64,000 nt of DNA from Pneumocystis sp. 'macacae' (lineage: Eukaryota; Ascomycota; Pneumocystomycetes; Pneumocystales; Pneumocystaceae): contig CM030721.1 in assembly GCA_018127085.1 (NCBI GenBank), forward strand, positions 496,001-560,000. The letters run 5' to 3'. Position numbers and translations under genes: made by a program. Under the pieces are notes generated by a model that worked only from the letters and a program-made list of their open reading frames with translations, was not told the origin of the DNA and did no database searches. Below, in pieces: positions 21,647 through 33,745 of the stretch (position 1 is its first letter; each line of letters opens with the position of its first letter).

Positions 21647-22847
21647 TATTGTAAAAACGAAATATTTTTAAAAAATTTTACTGAAGACTTGCTTGTTTTT
21701 TTTTATATATGTTCTTTTTTATTTGATATATGCACTATTTAATCCTAGTGAAACGAATTTTTGGCCTACAAAGGCACTGATGAATTAAAGATAGAATAAT
21801 GTGTGCGCTGATGCACCGATGAGCTTTATCTGTACCGATTCAGTGTTCTATATACACCTTACACTACTTATGCGCTATTTTTATTTGGTTTGATTCTCCC
21901 GGTTCTTAGTAATTCTTATAGGATGTAATTGAGTTGCGATTTAATCCGCATTTTTATTAATTTTTTAAAGAAATTATTATGTTTACTGTTTTTATTAAAA
22001 GAAATAATCATTATATTCTATTTTTATTTGGTCTTTACTGTTATTATATGAGGTATAATTGTAGTACACTTAATTTTGTATTTAGAATTACTGTTATGAA
22101 TATATATATTATGAATAAATTTTAAGGAATATAATTATTAATAGATACACAAACCACTCTATACTTGAATTGGGTAAGATTGATTATATAATAACATAGA
22201 AATATAATGAATGAAAGATCTACATATATTTATAAGTAGAAAGAGGATTTTTCTAAAATAAAATCTAGGATAAAAAATGCGTTAGCTTGTTTTTAAGTAC
22301 AAATAGAGTACTTGTGGCACTTTTATAGGATATTTAAAAAATAACTTTAGAATATTTATATTTATAAGAAATTTATATGATATAATTTTAATGATATTAA
22401 TATGGAATTTAAAAGTTTTTTTATAATACTTTCATAATTATGTAAAATTTATGTTTATTAAATGCTAGATACATAGTTTTGTTATATATAAATATGAAAT
22501 TAAATAGAAATATATATGAAAAAAGAGAATTACATAAAACCAAAAATTGATGAATTTTTAAATATTAGAATGAATGATAATGTAAATAAATATATGTTTA
22601 TTAAAAATGCATTTTTATTATAATATGAATTATTGTACATTTTATTAATTAATCTTGAAGCGGTAATATAATCTGTTATGATAAAAATTGTTTTTGTTTA
22701 TGTTGAGATAGTAGTGTGTTACAAGATATACAATAAAGAAATATAGTTATTGTTTGAGTATGTGCGTTACTTTTTACGTTTTGAAAAAAAAAAAAAAACA
22801 TGAAACCTCTATACGTGTACTGATTATAATTATAATATTCATATATA
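21647..22847. other. AT-rich intergenic region
   Basis: About 1.2 kb upstream of the G-alpha gene. Only AT-rich sequence and an A run near 22785-22798; no exons found on either strand. Confidence 0.6.
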
Positions 22848-23560
22848 CTAGTTGACTGAAAAACTTTGTTGACACCCTACAATAATTAAAATAAAACACT
22901 GTTATGCAAAAGAGGATATTCCCTTACCACATGTACTTGTCGCATTAGGGTTATCAAATACAAATCGTGCAGTAAGTCGATCCTCAATCCAATCCATTTT
23001 GCTACCAATAATAGTAAATAATGCACGATTATCAATAAGAATAGTCACTCCTAAAGACAAATTATCACTAAAAAATAATCTAAAAAATACAAACTAACCA
23101 TCTTGGATTACTGTTTCATCAAACTTTCCGGGTTTATCTACGTATTCGAGTAAATATGATAAACCAGCACAACCTTTTTGTTTTGTGCCAATTCTTATCA
23201 TTTTTGGTTGAGGTTGATTCAGGAGTTCTTTAAGCCGTTCTACTGCACGCGGTGTCTTAATTAAATATTAATTTACCTTTATGTTTGATTTTGAAAATTG
23301 AAATGATAACTTACCAATGTCATTGCAGCTTTTCTGGGATTAAGCCGTGTATTTATAAAAGAAGTTCCACATGTCATTTCTTGAACTTTTTCCTTAATTG
23401 GACTCCCGATATTTTGATGTAACCAAAGCGTAGAAGACGGTTTTTGGCATGTTTGAAGGAATCCCCGATGTGTATTTGTTTTAAGTGACCATGGTTTTGA
23501 AAACTGCCGTTCAAATTCTGTACATCTTAAAAAACATGTAGATCTTTCCTTAAAAAACAT
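22848..23560 (-). CDS. isa1: Iron-sulfur cluster assembly protein Isa1 (HesB/IscA family), mitochondrial
   Basis: Exons 23560-23315, 23255-23099, 23050-22928 and 22876-22848 give 184 aa. The N-terminal ~75 residues are basic and lack a conserved fold, fitting a mitochondrial presequence. The A-type domain follows: NPRKAAMTLTPRAVERLKEL, RIGTKQKGCAGLSYLLEY, GVTILIDNRALFTIIGSKMD and NPNATSTCGCQQSFSV. The three metal-binding cysteines (GCAG and CGC) are all present. The residue after CGC is Gln rather than the usual Gly. Isa1 works with Isa2 and Iba57 in maturing mitochondrial [4Fe-4S] proteins. The last coding exon is only 29 nt. Introns are 59, 48 and 51 nt. Confidence 0.92.
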
Positions 23561-24249
23561 AATAATTTACTAATAAAAACCTTTTTTTTTTTCAAATAGC
23601 TTATTTATTAATATCTTTTTTTTTAAACGAGAATTTAATTTACGATGAAAGTTAAAAGTATCGATATAAAACACAATGATTAGGTAATCAACTTTATAAT
23701 AATATGTATGGGTTTTTCAAAAGCGTTTAACCCTTTCTGTAGCTGTCGTTATTGACTTTTATATATTGTTTTATTTATTATTATAGGATTTTTATATGTT
23801 TGAAAGACTTCATGAGTTTCGGTTATATTTTTATATATGTAAAGATAAGTGGATATTAAAAATCCATTTAGTGTACTTTATTAAGTTGGAAGATACTTGT
23901 TTATGATTTAAGATATCTATTTTTGCGTTTTTTTATGCATAAAACAATGCATTTTGGGTCAGCGACCGAACAGCAAAGTTGAAATATTGAAAAAGAATGA
24001 TTCGAAGATTAAAAGAGTCTTTAAATATGTATCATGTACATAAATATGCATTTATCGTGTATAAAATAGTAAAAATGCTAAAAAACAATATGATTATATT
24101 TATATATTTTTTTTATTTTTCAAGTTAGAAAAATGTTCTCTAGGATATTTTTATATGTGGTTGTTATAGTAACTGTTTCTAAAGATAGAGATAATGATAT
24201 TTGCAAAATCAGATTTTTCAAAACAAAAGGTTATATTTTATAATTTTCT
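23561..24249. other. AT-rich intergenic region (divergent promoters)
   Basis: About 690 bases between the divergent isa1 and kti12 genes. No exon recognised. Confidence 0.6.
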
Positions 24250-25367
24250 ATGCCATTAGTTATTTTTACAGGTGCTTATATTCATGAATTATTCTTTAAA
24301 ATTATATATGTATATTTTTAGGATACCCATCTTCAGGAAAAACACAAAGGGCTCTAGAGCTCAAAAAGGCTTTTTCTGATAAAATACATATGGATAAAAG
24401 AGTGCCACCATTTGATCTTGTTTTAATAAATGATGAATTGCTTGGTATTAAGAAGAGTGTTTATGGAGGTACTTAAGTTTTTTAAAATATTAATTTTTAA
24501 TATAGTTTTAGATGCAACACTTGAAAAAACAGCACGAGCTACAATGTATTCAGCAGTTAAAAGAAGTTTGAATAAAAATACAGTGGTATTGTGTGATGGA
24601 ATGAATTATATTAAGGGTTATCGGTATCAACTTTTTTGTGAAGCTAAAAATAGTGCTACTCCCCACTGTGTGGTAAGATATTATAAAACAAAAAATTCTA
24701 ATTTATATTTCAAGATTCATTGTGGAACACCAATTAGTGTATGTAGAGAGTGGAATCGTTTGCGAGGGGAATTAGGATATCCTCAAAACGTGTAAGATTT
24801 ATTGATTATTATAATGTATTTTTATAAGGTCAGATTTGAGGAACTTGTGATGAGATATGAAGAACCTAATTCAATGGTAAGGTGGGATTCTCCCTTATTT
24901 ACAGTATTTTATTTAGATGAATTGTGTCTGGTTGATCATATTTGGGAAATTATATCTAGTACGAAAATAATTAAACCTAACGCATCTACAGTTGCGGTAA
25001 ATTTATAAATGAAGATGGGTTCAATTGAGAAAGAAATTAATGTTTTTAGAAGTTTGTGCCTGAGTCTAATTATTTATTTGAGTTAGATAAGGTTACTCAT
25101 GAAATCATAAATATGATAATTCAAAACCAAAAGATTAATGGACCAGGATCTGAAGTAAAAATTATTTCAATAAATAAAGTAAAATATATTATATATATAT
25201 ATTTATATTTATATTTTTAGACTATTATGTTACCAAGCAATCTTGTTACATTACCAAAATTGCAGCGTATAAGGCATCAGTTTATTAATCTTAATAGAAT
25301 ACAAGCATTTAGTAAAGATAAAGTTCAAGAAAATTTTGTGGAATTTTTAAATAATCAGTTTAAATAG
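24250..25367 (+). CDS. kti12: Kti12, Elongator-associated P-loop protein
   Basis: Seven exons, 24250-24271, 24322-24468, 24512-24672, 24715-24789, 24829-24996, 25050-25178 and 25221-25367, give 282 aa. The Walker A motif is split by the first intron; joined, it reads MPLVIFTGYPSSGKTQRALE. Further family blocks are LINDELLGI, DGMNYIKGYRYQLFCEAK, CREWNRLRGELGYP and YEEPNSMVRWDSPLF. The C-terminus is NLVTLPKLQRIRHQFINLNR, the tRNA-binding tail. Kti12 binds carrier tRNA and regulates Elongator-dependent wobble-uridine modification. Introns are 39-53 nt. The fourth uses GTGTAAG at 24790. Identification is firm. Confidence 0.93.
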
Positions 25368-25872
25368 ATTTAAATGACTGAAAAGAGATTTATATATAAT
25401 TATTATCTATTTTATAGTTATTATTTATTATCTTGTTTTAATTATTTATTTTTGATTCTTTATAATAAATATTAATTACAATATCTATATTGATTTTATA
25501 AGTTATTGTTTAGATATAAAAAAATAATAAATTCTAATAGAATGTTTTAAAATATTTAATTAATATAAAATTATAATAAATTTATAATTTGTATTAATTT
25601 GTTATTATATATTATTGTTAAAATGAAAATAAAACACATTGGTTTAATAAGAACTATTATAAATAAATTATAACTTGTATCTATTTAAATTAGTATCTAA
25701 CTTTAACAAAGTTTAATTAAATTCATAATTCTGAATCTAAATGGAACATAAAATATAACCAATAATCAAATAACATGTTTGCAATAGAAAGTTTTTGTTT
25801 AATATAAGACTATTATAAAGCAATTTTTGTCTTAAAACATCATATTTAAAAAACAATAATAAATAATTTATA
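25368..25872. other. AT-rich intergenic region
   Basis: About 500 bases between convergent kti12 and the BAR-SH3 gene; nothing else seen. Confidence 0.6.
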
Positions 25873-27445
25873 ATTATTCTAGTACTGTATAATTACCCGG
25901 AAATACTCCTTCAACACCATTCAGCTTTCCAACCCACCAATCCTAATAATATTAAATTTTCAAAACTATCATATATATAATATATACATTTATGTTTTCT
26001 GTTCTTTTTATGATTTCGATTTTATCGCCAGCATTAAAGGAAAGATCTCCTTCTTCCTGAAAGAAGTTAAATATTGAAAAAAATATTTATAACAAATTTA
26101 CTTGTGCTTTGTAGTCATACAGTGCCACTGCATATTTTTTTGTTTTAAGAACATTCGGCTTATTTGGAAGAGATGGAGGTACCCTTTTTTCAATATGTTT
26201 ATTATCTATACTACTATTTCTTTCAATATTATTGTTTCTAGAATCCATTTCAAAAGCATGTGAATTGGATACTTCGGAATAAGGAGGCAATCCATCAGAT
26301 TGCGTATTTGGTTCTATTTGAGATACTATAGGACCTGATTTATACATTTTAGAGCTTTCGGAATCTGAAATACATCGAGCTAAAAATATTAACTAAATCA
26401 ATAATTTTAGATTACTAACATCTCCTACTTAGAGTAAACTTCACAATACCAAGGTTCTCTGTTATTTCTTGAATATTACCACGTTTGACTTCAAATCCTT
26501 CAACAATTTCTTTATTGAAATCAAAATAGCTAATGTTAATATGTTTCATTTTCTCGTAAAGAGTATAATATATATTAAGTTGTATATAATAAAAATTTTG
26601 AAATATTGGTCGAATAAAACTACTCTCTAAGTCAAAAAGCATTGGAAGCTCTTCTTTTAACAAATTATTATAATATTCATATTCCTGCGTACTTTGTTCG
26701 AGTATGTTTTCCGCATTATAAAGAGCTCTTTCATCTTTTAGAGTCTTTTCTTTTTTGTCTTGAAGTTTTCTTAAGTTAGCTCTATGACGATCATAATCTA
26801 AGCGTTTTCTTTCTCGTTTTTCTGTTACTTTATATATTGAATTAACAATAGATAATAATTCATTTGTAGGTTTAATTATTCGTAGTTCTATCATTTCCAG
26901 TTCTGGACCAAGCGCTTCTTGAAGTTCTCTAACAATAGTTTGATATCCTTTACTGGCTTTAATTTCTAAAAATTACTATAAATAAACAAATATTATAAAT
27001 TATGTATTCTACCATCATTATACTCTTTATAAGATGGATTTTCTGTCTCTGCTATTTTTCCTGTAATTGGCTTATAAATTTCCTCAATAACCTCTGAAAA
27101 TTGGAGTTGATAATTCAAAACATCTGTTCTTCTATTAAATATACAAAACATTTATAATAAAACGTACCAGAAATCGCTTCAATATATCTTTTTGCATTAT
27201 TAGATAATTTTCTTAATTTTTGTTCAAGTCCCTTGAATTGAGATTCTATTTCCATATAGACTTGGTCCACTGTGTTTTCCCCAATATTAAGTTTTCCCTT
27301 GACCTGTTGAGGCGCCTATTTATTTATCTATTAATTAAATGTCATAGTTACAAGATAATTTACTCTTGCTACAGCTTTCTGAAACCCTTTCCTGTGCTAA
27401 TGTTAATTTTCATTTATCTAATAAAATATTTTACTACCAGCTCAT
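25873..27445 (-). CDS. hob1: BAR-SH3 amphiphysin-like protein (Hob1/Rvs167)
   Basis: Eight exons, 27445-27438, 27391-27364, 27315-27168, 27123-27013, 26965-26429, 26379-26102, 26056-25988 and 25941-25873, give 415 aa. The first exon is just 8 nt (ATG AGC TG); spliced, the start is MSWKGFQKAVAR, as in Hob1. The BAR region spans about residues 15-250 and is rich in charged helices (ERKRLDYDRHRANLRKL). A Pro/Asn-rich linker follows. The C-terminal SH3 domain has KKYAVALYDYKAQ, EEGDLSFNAGDKI, WWVGKLNGVEGVFP and ends NYTVLE. Such proteins bend membranes at actin-driven endocytic sites. All seven introns are GT..AG and 44-49 nt. Confidence 0.91.
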
Positions 27446-27879
27446 TTTAAAATTAAATATGTATTCCAATATTTAAATTTTAAAATTAATTTTTTAATGT
27501 GCAATTGGATTAAATTTAAATGGAAGTTAATAAAAATATTAGATAAAAACAATAAAATAATATATAGGAAAAAACTATAAATAAAAAATTTTTATATCAT
27601 TCTTAATATATATTTTATTTTAATATTTCAAAATAAATGAATTTTTTAAAAATATTTATCTAATAAATAAAATAAATAATAAATAGATTTAGTTTTTGTC
27701 TTAATGGGATTAAAAGATATCTATGAAGCACTAAAAACATTTATAAATTTATGTTATATAAATATTTTAAATAGAATTTTTTAATTTTTTTAAATTAATT
27801 TTTATATTTTTATAACGGTTTTTAAACTATTTAATTAATAAAATTAAAATAATTACTTTAAAAGACGCTAATCTAAGAA
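27446..27879. other. AT-rich intergenic region (divergent promoters)
   Basis: About 430 bases of very AT-rich sequence between the divergent hob1 and acb1 starts. Confidence 0.6.
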
Positions 27880-28480
27880 ATGGAGCTTCTTAATGAATTT
27901 AAAAAAGCAGCGGAAGATGTATTTTATATCTTGTTTTTTTATTTATTTAAGAACAGTATTTTTTAGGTTAAAGAGTTATCGTCAAAACCCTCTGATACAG
28001 ACCTTCTGAAGGTAAATTTTTAAAGCAAAAGATATTTATCTAATTATATTTAAGCTTTATGCATTGTAAGTTTATATTAGGATAAAAATATTGATTAATC
28101 ATTGATTTTTTCCACTGTATTCTTATATAATTTAGATATAAACAAGGTAATACATAAGGTAGTTTTTTTTTTGTTTATCTATTCTAGCTACTGAAGGAGA
28201 TAATAATAAAGAAAAGCCAGGTCTATTTGATCCAAAGGTAATATTCTTTATTCATAATATAATATTTTAATAAATTAAATTTAGGGGAAATATAAATGGT
28301 AATTAATTTGATTTTTTTTTCACAATATTAATTTTTTTCAAAGGACTGCATGGACTGAACAAAAAGGTGAAAATATCTTATATTGTCACTTTGTAAATTT
28401 ATTATAAAGGGAAATCTAAAGAAGATGCTATGAAAGAATATATAGATTTTGTTTTAATTTTAAAAACAAAATATTCTTGA
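27880..28480 (+). CDS. acb1: Acyl-CoA-binding protein
   Basis: Eight tiny exons, 27880-27918, 27967-28011, 28055-28065, 28136-28146, 28188-28237, 28285-28298, 28344-28366 and 28410-28480, give 87 aa, the normal size of the family. The protein starts MELLNEFKKAAEDVKELSS. It continues KPSDTDLLKLYALYKQATEG, then EKPGLFDPKGKYKWTAWTEQ and KGKSKEDAMKEYIDFV. The acyl-CoA-binding residues YKQ and KWxAW are present. Two exons are 11 nt, one 14 nt and one 23 nt, so over half of the gene is intron. ACBP buffers and delivers long-chain acyl-CoA in the cytosol. The match along the whole length makes this secure although no exon shows as a usable open frame. Confidence 0.94.
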
Positions 28481-28938
28481 AGGATTTTTTGATATTAATT
28501 TTCTAAATTATATAATTATATAAATAATTAACTTTAAATTTTTATATAATTATTATTTGATATATACGTTATATATTTTAAAATTAATAGCGAATATTTT
28601 AAAATTACTCTGTAACTAGAATTAGAATATAAACTGTGATTTTCATTTTAAAAATAATTAAATATTGACGGTATTTCTGAATATTAAAAGTAGTATTATT
28701 TGATAAATTTATTATAAAACATTTTTGTAATATTATATTAATTATCTTATATATTTATTTTATAAATATTTTAATTTAATAATTATATTGAATTATTTTA
28801 TAACTTCATATATTATATTCTTTATTTATTTTCACTGATTTCTTAAATTGTTTTAACATTTAAATATTTTCAAATTATAAATTTGTAATATTTTAAAATT
28901 ATTTTAATATATATTTAAGGGCTGCCTTCAAGTCAAAT
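28481..28938. other. AT-rich intergenic region
   Basis: About 460 bases of AT-rich DNA between acb1 and the tRNA gene; nothing recognised. Confidence 0.6.
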
Positions 28939-29011
28939 GCCTTCTTAGTTTAGGGGTTATAATATTCGCCTAGTAAGCGAAAGGTCGGTGGTTCGAGTCC
29001 GCCAGGAGGCA
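28939..29011 (+). tRNA. tRNA-Thr (anticodon AGT)
   Basis: A 73-nt cloverleaf without intron. The acceptor stem is GCCTTCT pairing with AGGAGGC (one G-T wobble). The anticodon stem TTCGC/GCGAA encloses loop CTAGTAA with anticodon AGT. The T arm is GGTGG-TTCGAGT-CCGCC and the D arm carries GTTTAGGGGTTATAAT. Discriminator base A is included. It is an island of normal GC in a very AT-rich stretch. Confidence 0.93.
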
Positions 29012-29878
29012 GTGGTTTTCTGGAATGTATTTTTTTCATCTTACGAAATTATTAGGGTTATTTCTATGGTCAGAATAATTATTTTAAATAAGTTCTCTAT
29101 AAATTTTATGAATTTTAAAACTTAGATAAAATTATGATAAATATTTTAAATGTTTTATCTTTAAATGTACATTTAATAACTAAAAGATTGATTTTTAAAA
29201 ATATTAATAATTTTTATAATTAGATAAATTTTAATATTTTATTAAACTTTGAAAATATAAAACATATATTTAAATCATAAATTTTAAAAAAATATTTTTT
29301 AAATTTTTTCAAAAAAAGTATATTTTAAATCTATATTTTTAAAATTTATTAATTTACTTTATTATATGTTATATTACTTTAAAAATCTTTTTTCTCCTAA
29401 TTTATTTTTATGTAATTTTTATATTTAATAAATTTTATACAAAATTAAGATTTTTAATAAACTTTTTAAGCAAATTATAATTAATGCATTTTGTTATTAT
29501 TAAATAACATATATATATAATATATATAATTGTTAAAAATAATTATTTAATATAAAAATTCTAACATTTTCTTTCATAAATAAAAAACTTTTTCACTTTT
29601 CAATTTACATAAATACGTACTATAAAATTTAAATTATTATACATTTATATATTTATAATAATTAATTATATATAATAACATTAAGGATTTTATTTGCTTT
29701 CCTATTAATATATTTTTAAATTTAATCATATTTTTTATCTTAAGTTTTTAAATTAATAAAAAATTAATTACTTTCAAATCTTCAAAAAACTAAAAAAAAG
29801 TAAAATAATAATTGATATTTAAAAAAACTCTAAATCTTTATCATATTCATAAAAAATACATTTTTAGTTCAAAAATTA
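29012..29878. other. Very AT-rich intergenic region
   Basis: About 870 bases, extremely AT-rich, between the tRNA and snt2. No exon seen. Confidence 0.6.
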
Positions 29879-32800
29879 ATGAGAGAAGTATCATCTGAAA
29901 CTTTATTACATTATTCTACAAGATTTAAAACACGGTCTAAAAAATCATATGATGAAATGATTGACTATAACATTGAGGGAAAGCATCCTACGAAGGGTAG
30001 TTCAGAAGAGAACAAATCTTTTACGAAATCAGAATTTACGAAATCAGAATTATGTACCAGACAAAAAAGAAGAAATACTGATAAAGTAAACCATGTTGCT
30101 AGAATTCATAAAATAAATTATATGCAAAAAAATGGCCAGAAGGAGCTTGTTTGTACATTAACAGACGGATCAATTCTTTATCGTAATGGTATTTTTAATA
30201 GGTCTCTATGTTATTATTTAAATAATTTAGATACTATTTATTTGGTTTCAGAACCACCTGGAGAACCATATTATCTTGCAAGAATCATGGAATTCACTTC
30301 AATGAACAATGATCCTACTGGTTCTATTAATGCGATTCGTGTGAATTGGTTCTATAGGCCGAGAGATGTTCAAAAAAAAATGAATGATTCTCGTCAGTTA
30401 TTTGCTTCTATGCATTCTGATATATGTCCTTTATCGGCTTATAGAGGAAAGTGTAAAATATTCCATAAAGATGAAATAGAGAATCATGATGAGTATCGAA
30501 AAACACCAAACTCTTTTTATTATGATAGACTTTTTGATCGTTATATACACCGTTATTATGAAGTCGTACCTACTCATAAAGTAACAAATGTCCCAGATAG
30601 AGTAAAAGAAGTTCTTAAACAGCAATGGAAATATGTTATTGTAGAAAGTGGACGAGGAAAAGAATTAGCAATGCAACACAGGGGTTGTAAACGTTGTGGA
30701 AACTGGTGTTTAAGGTATTTGTAATTTTTTATGGCTAAAATTAACATATGAAAAGTACGAAATCTATTAGATGTGCTGTTTGTCACGATGATTATCATAT
30801 GCGTTGTGTTAAGCCCCCATTACTTAAAAAGCCCTCAAAAGGGTTTGCTTGGACTTGTACTCCTTGTTCTAGAGCTGAGTGTCGCCGTATAGAAGCTAAT
30901 AACAATCTAAAGGTTTCTTCTGAAAGACAATCAAAAAATATTGATTTAAAAAACTTAAAAAAAGATAATAATGAAACTGAAGATGATTCTGAACTATCTG
31001 ACATAACATTATCGACGTCATCTAATACTCTAGAGTCTATTAATTATAATCAAATGGATGAAGGAAAAATATATAAACAACCAACTGAACAACAAAAGAC
31101 AATTACCAAATTATGGCCATATAGATATCTAGGGATACATTGTAATGTAGAAGATGTATTAGATTACGATGACAGGATTTATCCTAGAGCTGCATCTAGA
31201 ATTGGTGGCAAACATCAAGCAGTTATTCCAGAGCAAAATGGAGCTTTAATAAATAAACTACAAACTCCAATAGATATACGAAAAAAAAAAAAAGGCAAAC
31301 ACACTTATAAGTATTCTAATATTTCAGAAGATGAAATATCACAACAAATCGATTCATTGGTTGAACCTAGTAATATTACAAAAACAGATAGTTCTACACA
31401 CTCTTTTAAATCATCTGATTCAAAATCAGTATTCAATAAAAACTATTCATTTACTATTAGAAAAGATAATAAATATGGTTAGTCTTTTGCTTATATATAT
31501 TGTTAATTCTAATTCTTTTAGTTTTAAGAGGAAGTGATAACACAAGTATAAAATTATTTTCAAAACCTGAAAATATTCCAGACAACTTAATAGATACTTA
31601 TCTTGATAAAGTAAAACATATAGCTCAAAAACTTTCTTTACCTTCTTTTTCTACAGATTTTCAAGATATGGTATTAACTACTCTTTATAAATGTCAATTT
31701 GATATAAATGCCGCTATTTCGAGTTTATCATCTTTAACTAGAGAACATCTTAATATACCTGAGTTCAATACTCTTGAATTACAACAATTTGAAAATGCTG
31801 TTTCTCAATATGGCAGTGAATTGTATTTAGTTGCTAATGAAATTCCAACAAAATCTTTGTCAGAAGTAATTAGATTTTATTATTTCTGGAAAAAGACGGC
31901 ATCTGGGAGAAATATATGGGGAAATTATTCGGGTCGTCGCAAAAAGGAAGAAAAGGTTTTCTCATCAAATCATAATAGATCAATATTAGACTCTTCTTTA
32001 TATTTGACAGAAGATATAGCAGACAGTAGCGATGATAGTGCGTATAATTCTGAAAAGGCCATATTAAGACAAAAAAGTTTTATTTGTAAATTTTGTTCTA
32101 TAACTAAAAGTCAGCTTTGGAAACGTGCGCCAGGGGGTTCTATTATTTCTGATAAGAATGTCGTTACTGCACTTTGTCAAAGGTGTGGAGAATTATGGAG
32201 GAAATATAGTGTACGCTGGGAACCACCAGAAGAAATTGCTAGAAAATTGTCAGAACCTGGTGCACGCTGGAGAAAAAAGAAATTTGAAGAAGAACTTTTA
32301 AAAGAACAACTTGTTTTTGAAGAAAGAGAGAAAATAGAAGAAAATAATGATAGGACTGGTTCAGGGAAAAGACGTCGTTTAAAAAATGAAATAAAATGTT
32401 TAAAAAAAGACATAAATGATTCATTGATTTCGAAGGAAAATTTTACTACATTATGTCGTGTTTGTGAACTTTTTGAGCCTAAATCTATGCTTTATAAATG
32501 TAAAACGTGTGGACTTATAGTTCACAAAAGTATACAACGTTCTAAAATTATTATTACTAACGTTTTTAGCATGTTATGGGATTTCAATTGATTCTGATTC
32601 TTGGTATTGTGATATGTGTATTAATGATAAAGCTCCTATAGTTTCTACGGTATTAATTTTTTAAAAAATACAATATTAATTTTTTTAGAATTATAAATGT
32701 GTTCTTTGTTCAGTTCATAATCATTCACCATCTGATTTGAATTCTTTATCTAGGGAAGCTCTTAAACAAACGTCAGGAAATAATTGGGCTCATGTTTCTT

Positions 32801-33600
32801 GTGCTATTTGGATTCCGGAACTTAAATTTACTGATCCATCTACTTTTCAGCCTATAGAAGGAATTGGTGCTATTTCACTGCCTAGATGGCAACAAGTAAG
32901 TTTTACATTTTTTAAATAACATTGTAATGTTACTTAGATATGTTCTATATGTAAAAAAACACAAGGAGCATGTGCACTATGTTATATTTGCCATATTCCG
33001 ATACATGTAACATGTGCAATTCATGCAGGATATATTGTTGGATTTGATATAACTTTAGCAAAGGGTTCAAGAAAAGATACTGTCGCAACTATAAAATTTT
33101 GTGGGGAATTTGGAATTATGGCTGCCGCTATATGGTGTCCTAACCATAATATGAAAAAAACTATAGTTCATAATATTAATGAGTATGATAATGAATTGGA
33201 TAAAGTAGCTTTTTCGTATTTTATATACTTATTAACAGAGATATAGTATGCCATTAAAGTTTACGTTGAGAACTATAAAACATCTATGATTCCTACAAAA
33301 ATTGGAAATAAACGAATTGATACAAATACTTATTTTGGATATACTATGCCCTTGACTATTGCAATTAAATTAGAAGAACTAAAAAATCTTAGAAACAAAG
33401 AGCAGTATTTACCTATAAAAGAATTAACAAAATCATGTCATATATGCAAAACTATTACATCTCCTATATGGTGGTCAATAAATAATATAATAACAAAATC
33501 AACAGATATTTCATATAACACATCTTCATATACGTGTCATTTATGTTATTTTGTTTTAAAAAAAACAGGAAAAATTAATAATTCTATATTTAATGACTAA
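29879..33600 (+). CDS. snt2: Snt2-like chromatin protein (BAH, PHD, SANT, zinc finger, extended PHD)
   Basis: Seven exons, 29879-30714, 30756-31477, 31522-32529, 32570-32649, 32689-32895, 32938-33204 and 33247-33600, give 1157 aa, close to fission-yeast Snt2. In order: a BAH domain at about 85-215 (IYLVSEPPGEPYYLARIMEF, VNWFYRPRD); PHD1 at about 270-330, split by intron 1 (CKRCGNWC, CAVCHDDYHMRCV); a SANT domain at about 600-650 (LQQFENAVSQYGSE, SEVIRFYYFWKKT); a GATA-like finger at about 705-745 (CKFCSI, ALCQRCGELW); PHD2 at about 825-870 (CRVCELFEP, YKCKTCGL); and an extended PHD to about 1050 (CVLCSVHNH, CPNHN). Snt2 binds histone tails with Lid2/Ecm5-type demethylases and Rpd3-type deacetylases and acts in stress-related transcription. 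Introns are 39-44 nt. Confidence 0.9.
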
Positions 33601-33745
33601 AATTATAACAATCTTTAGATCTATATAAAGTATTATTTTGAATAGATTAAGAATACATATAAAAATATTTAATTTTAAACTTATGACTATATTATGAATT
33701 ATAAAGAAAAAAATTATTGAGTAATGATTTTATTAAAAATTAAAT

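Noticed and set aside
28055..28366. Reading the acb1 region as a pseudogene because no exon is an open frame of useful length
   Set aside because: All eight exons join with GT..AG introns into an intact 87-aa protein with conserved residues.
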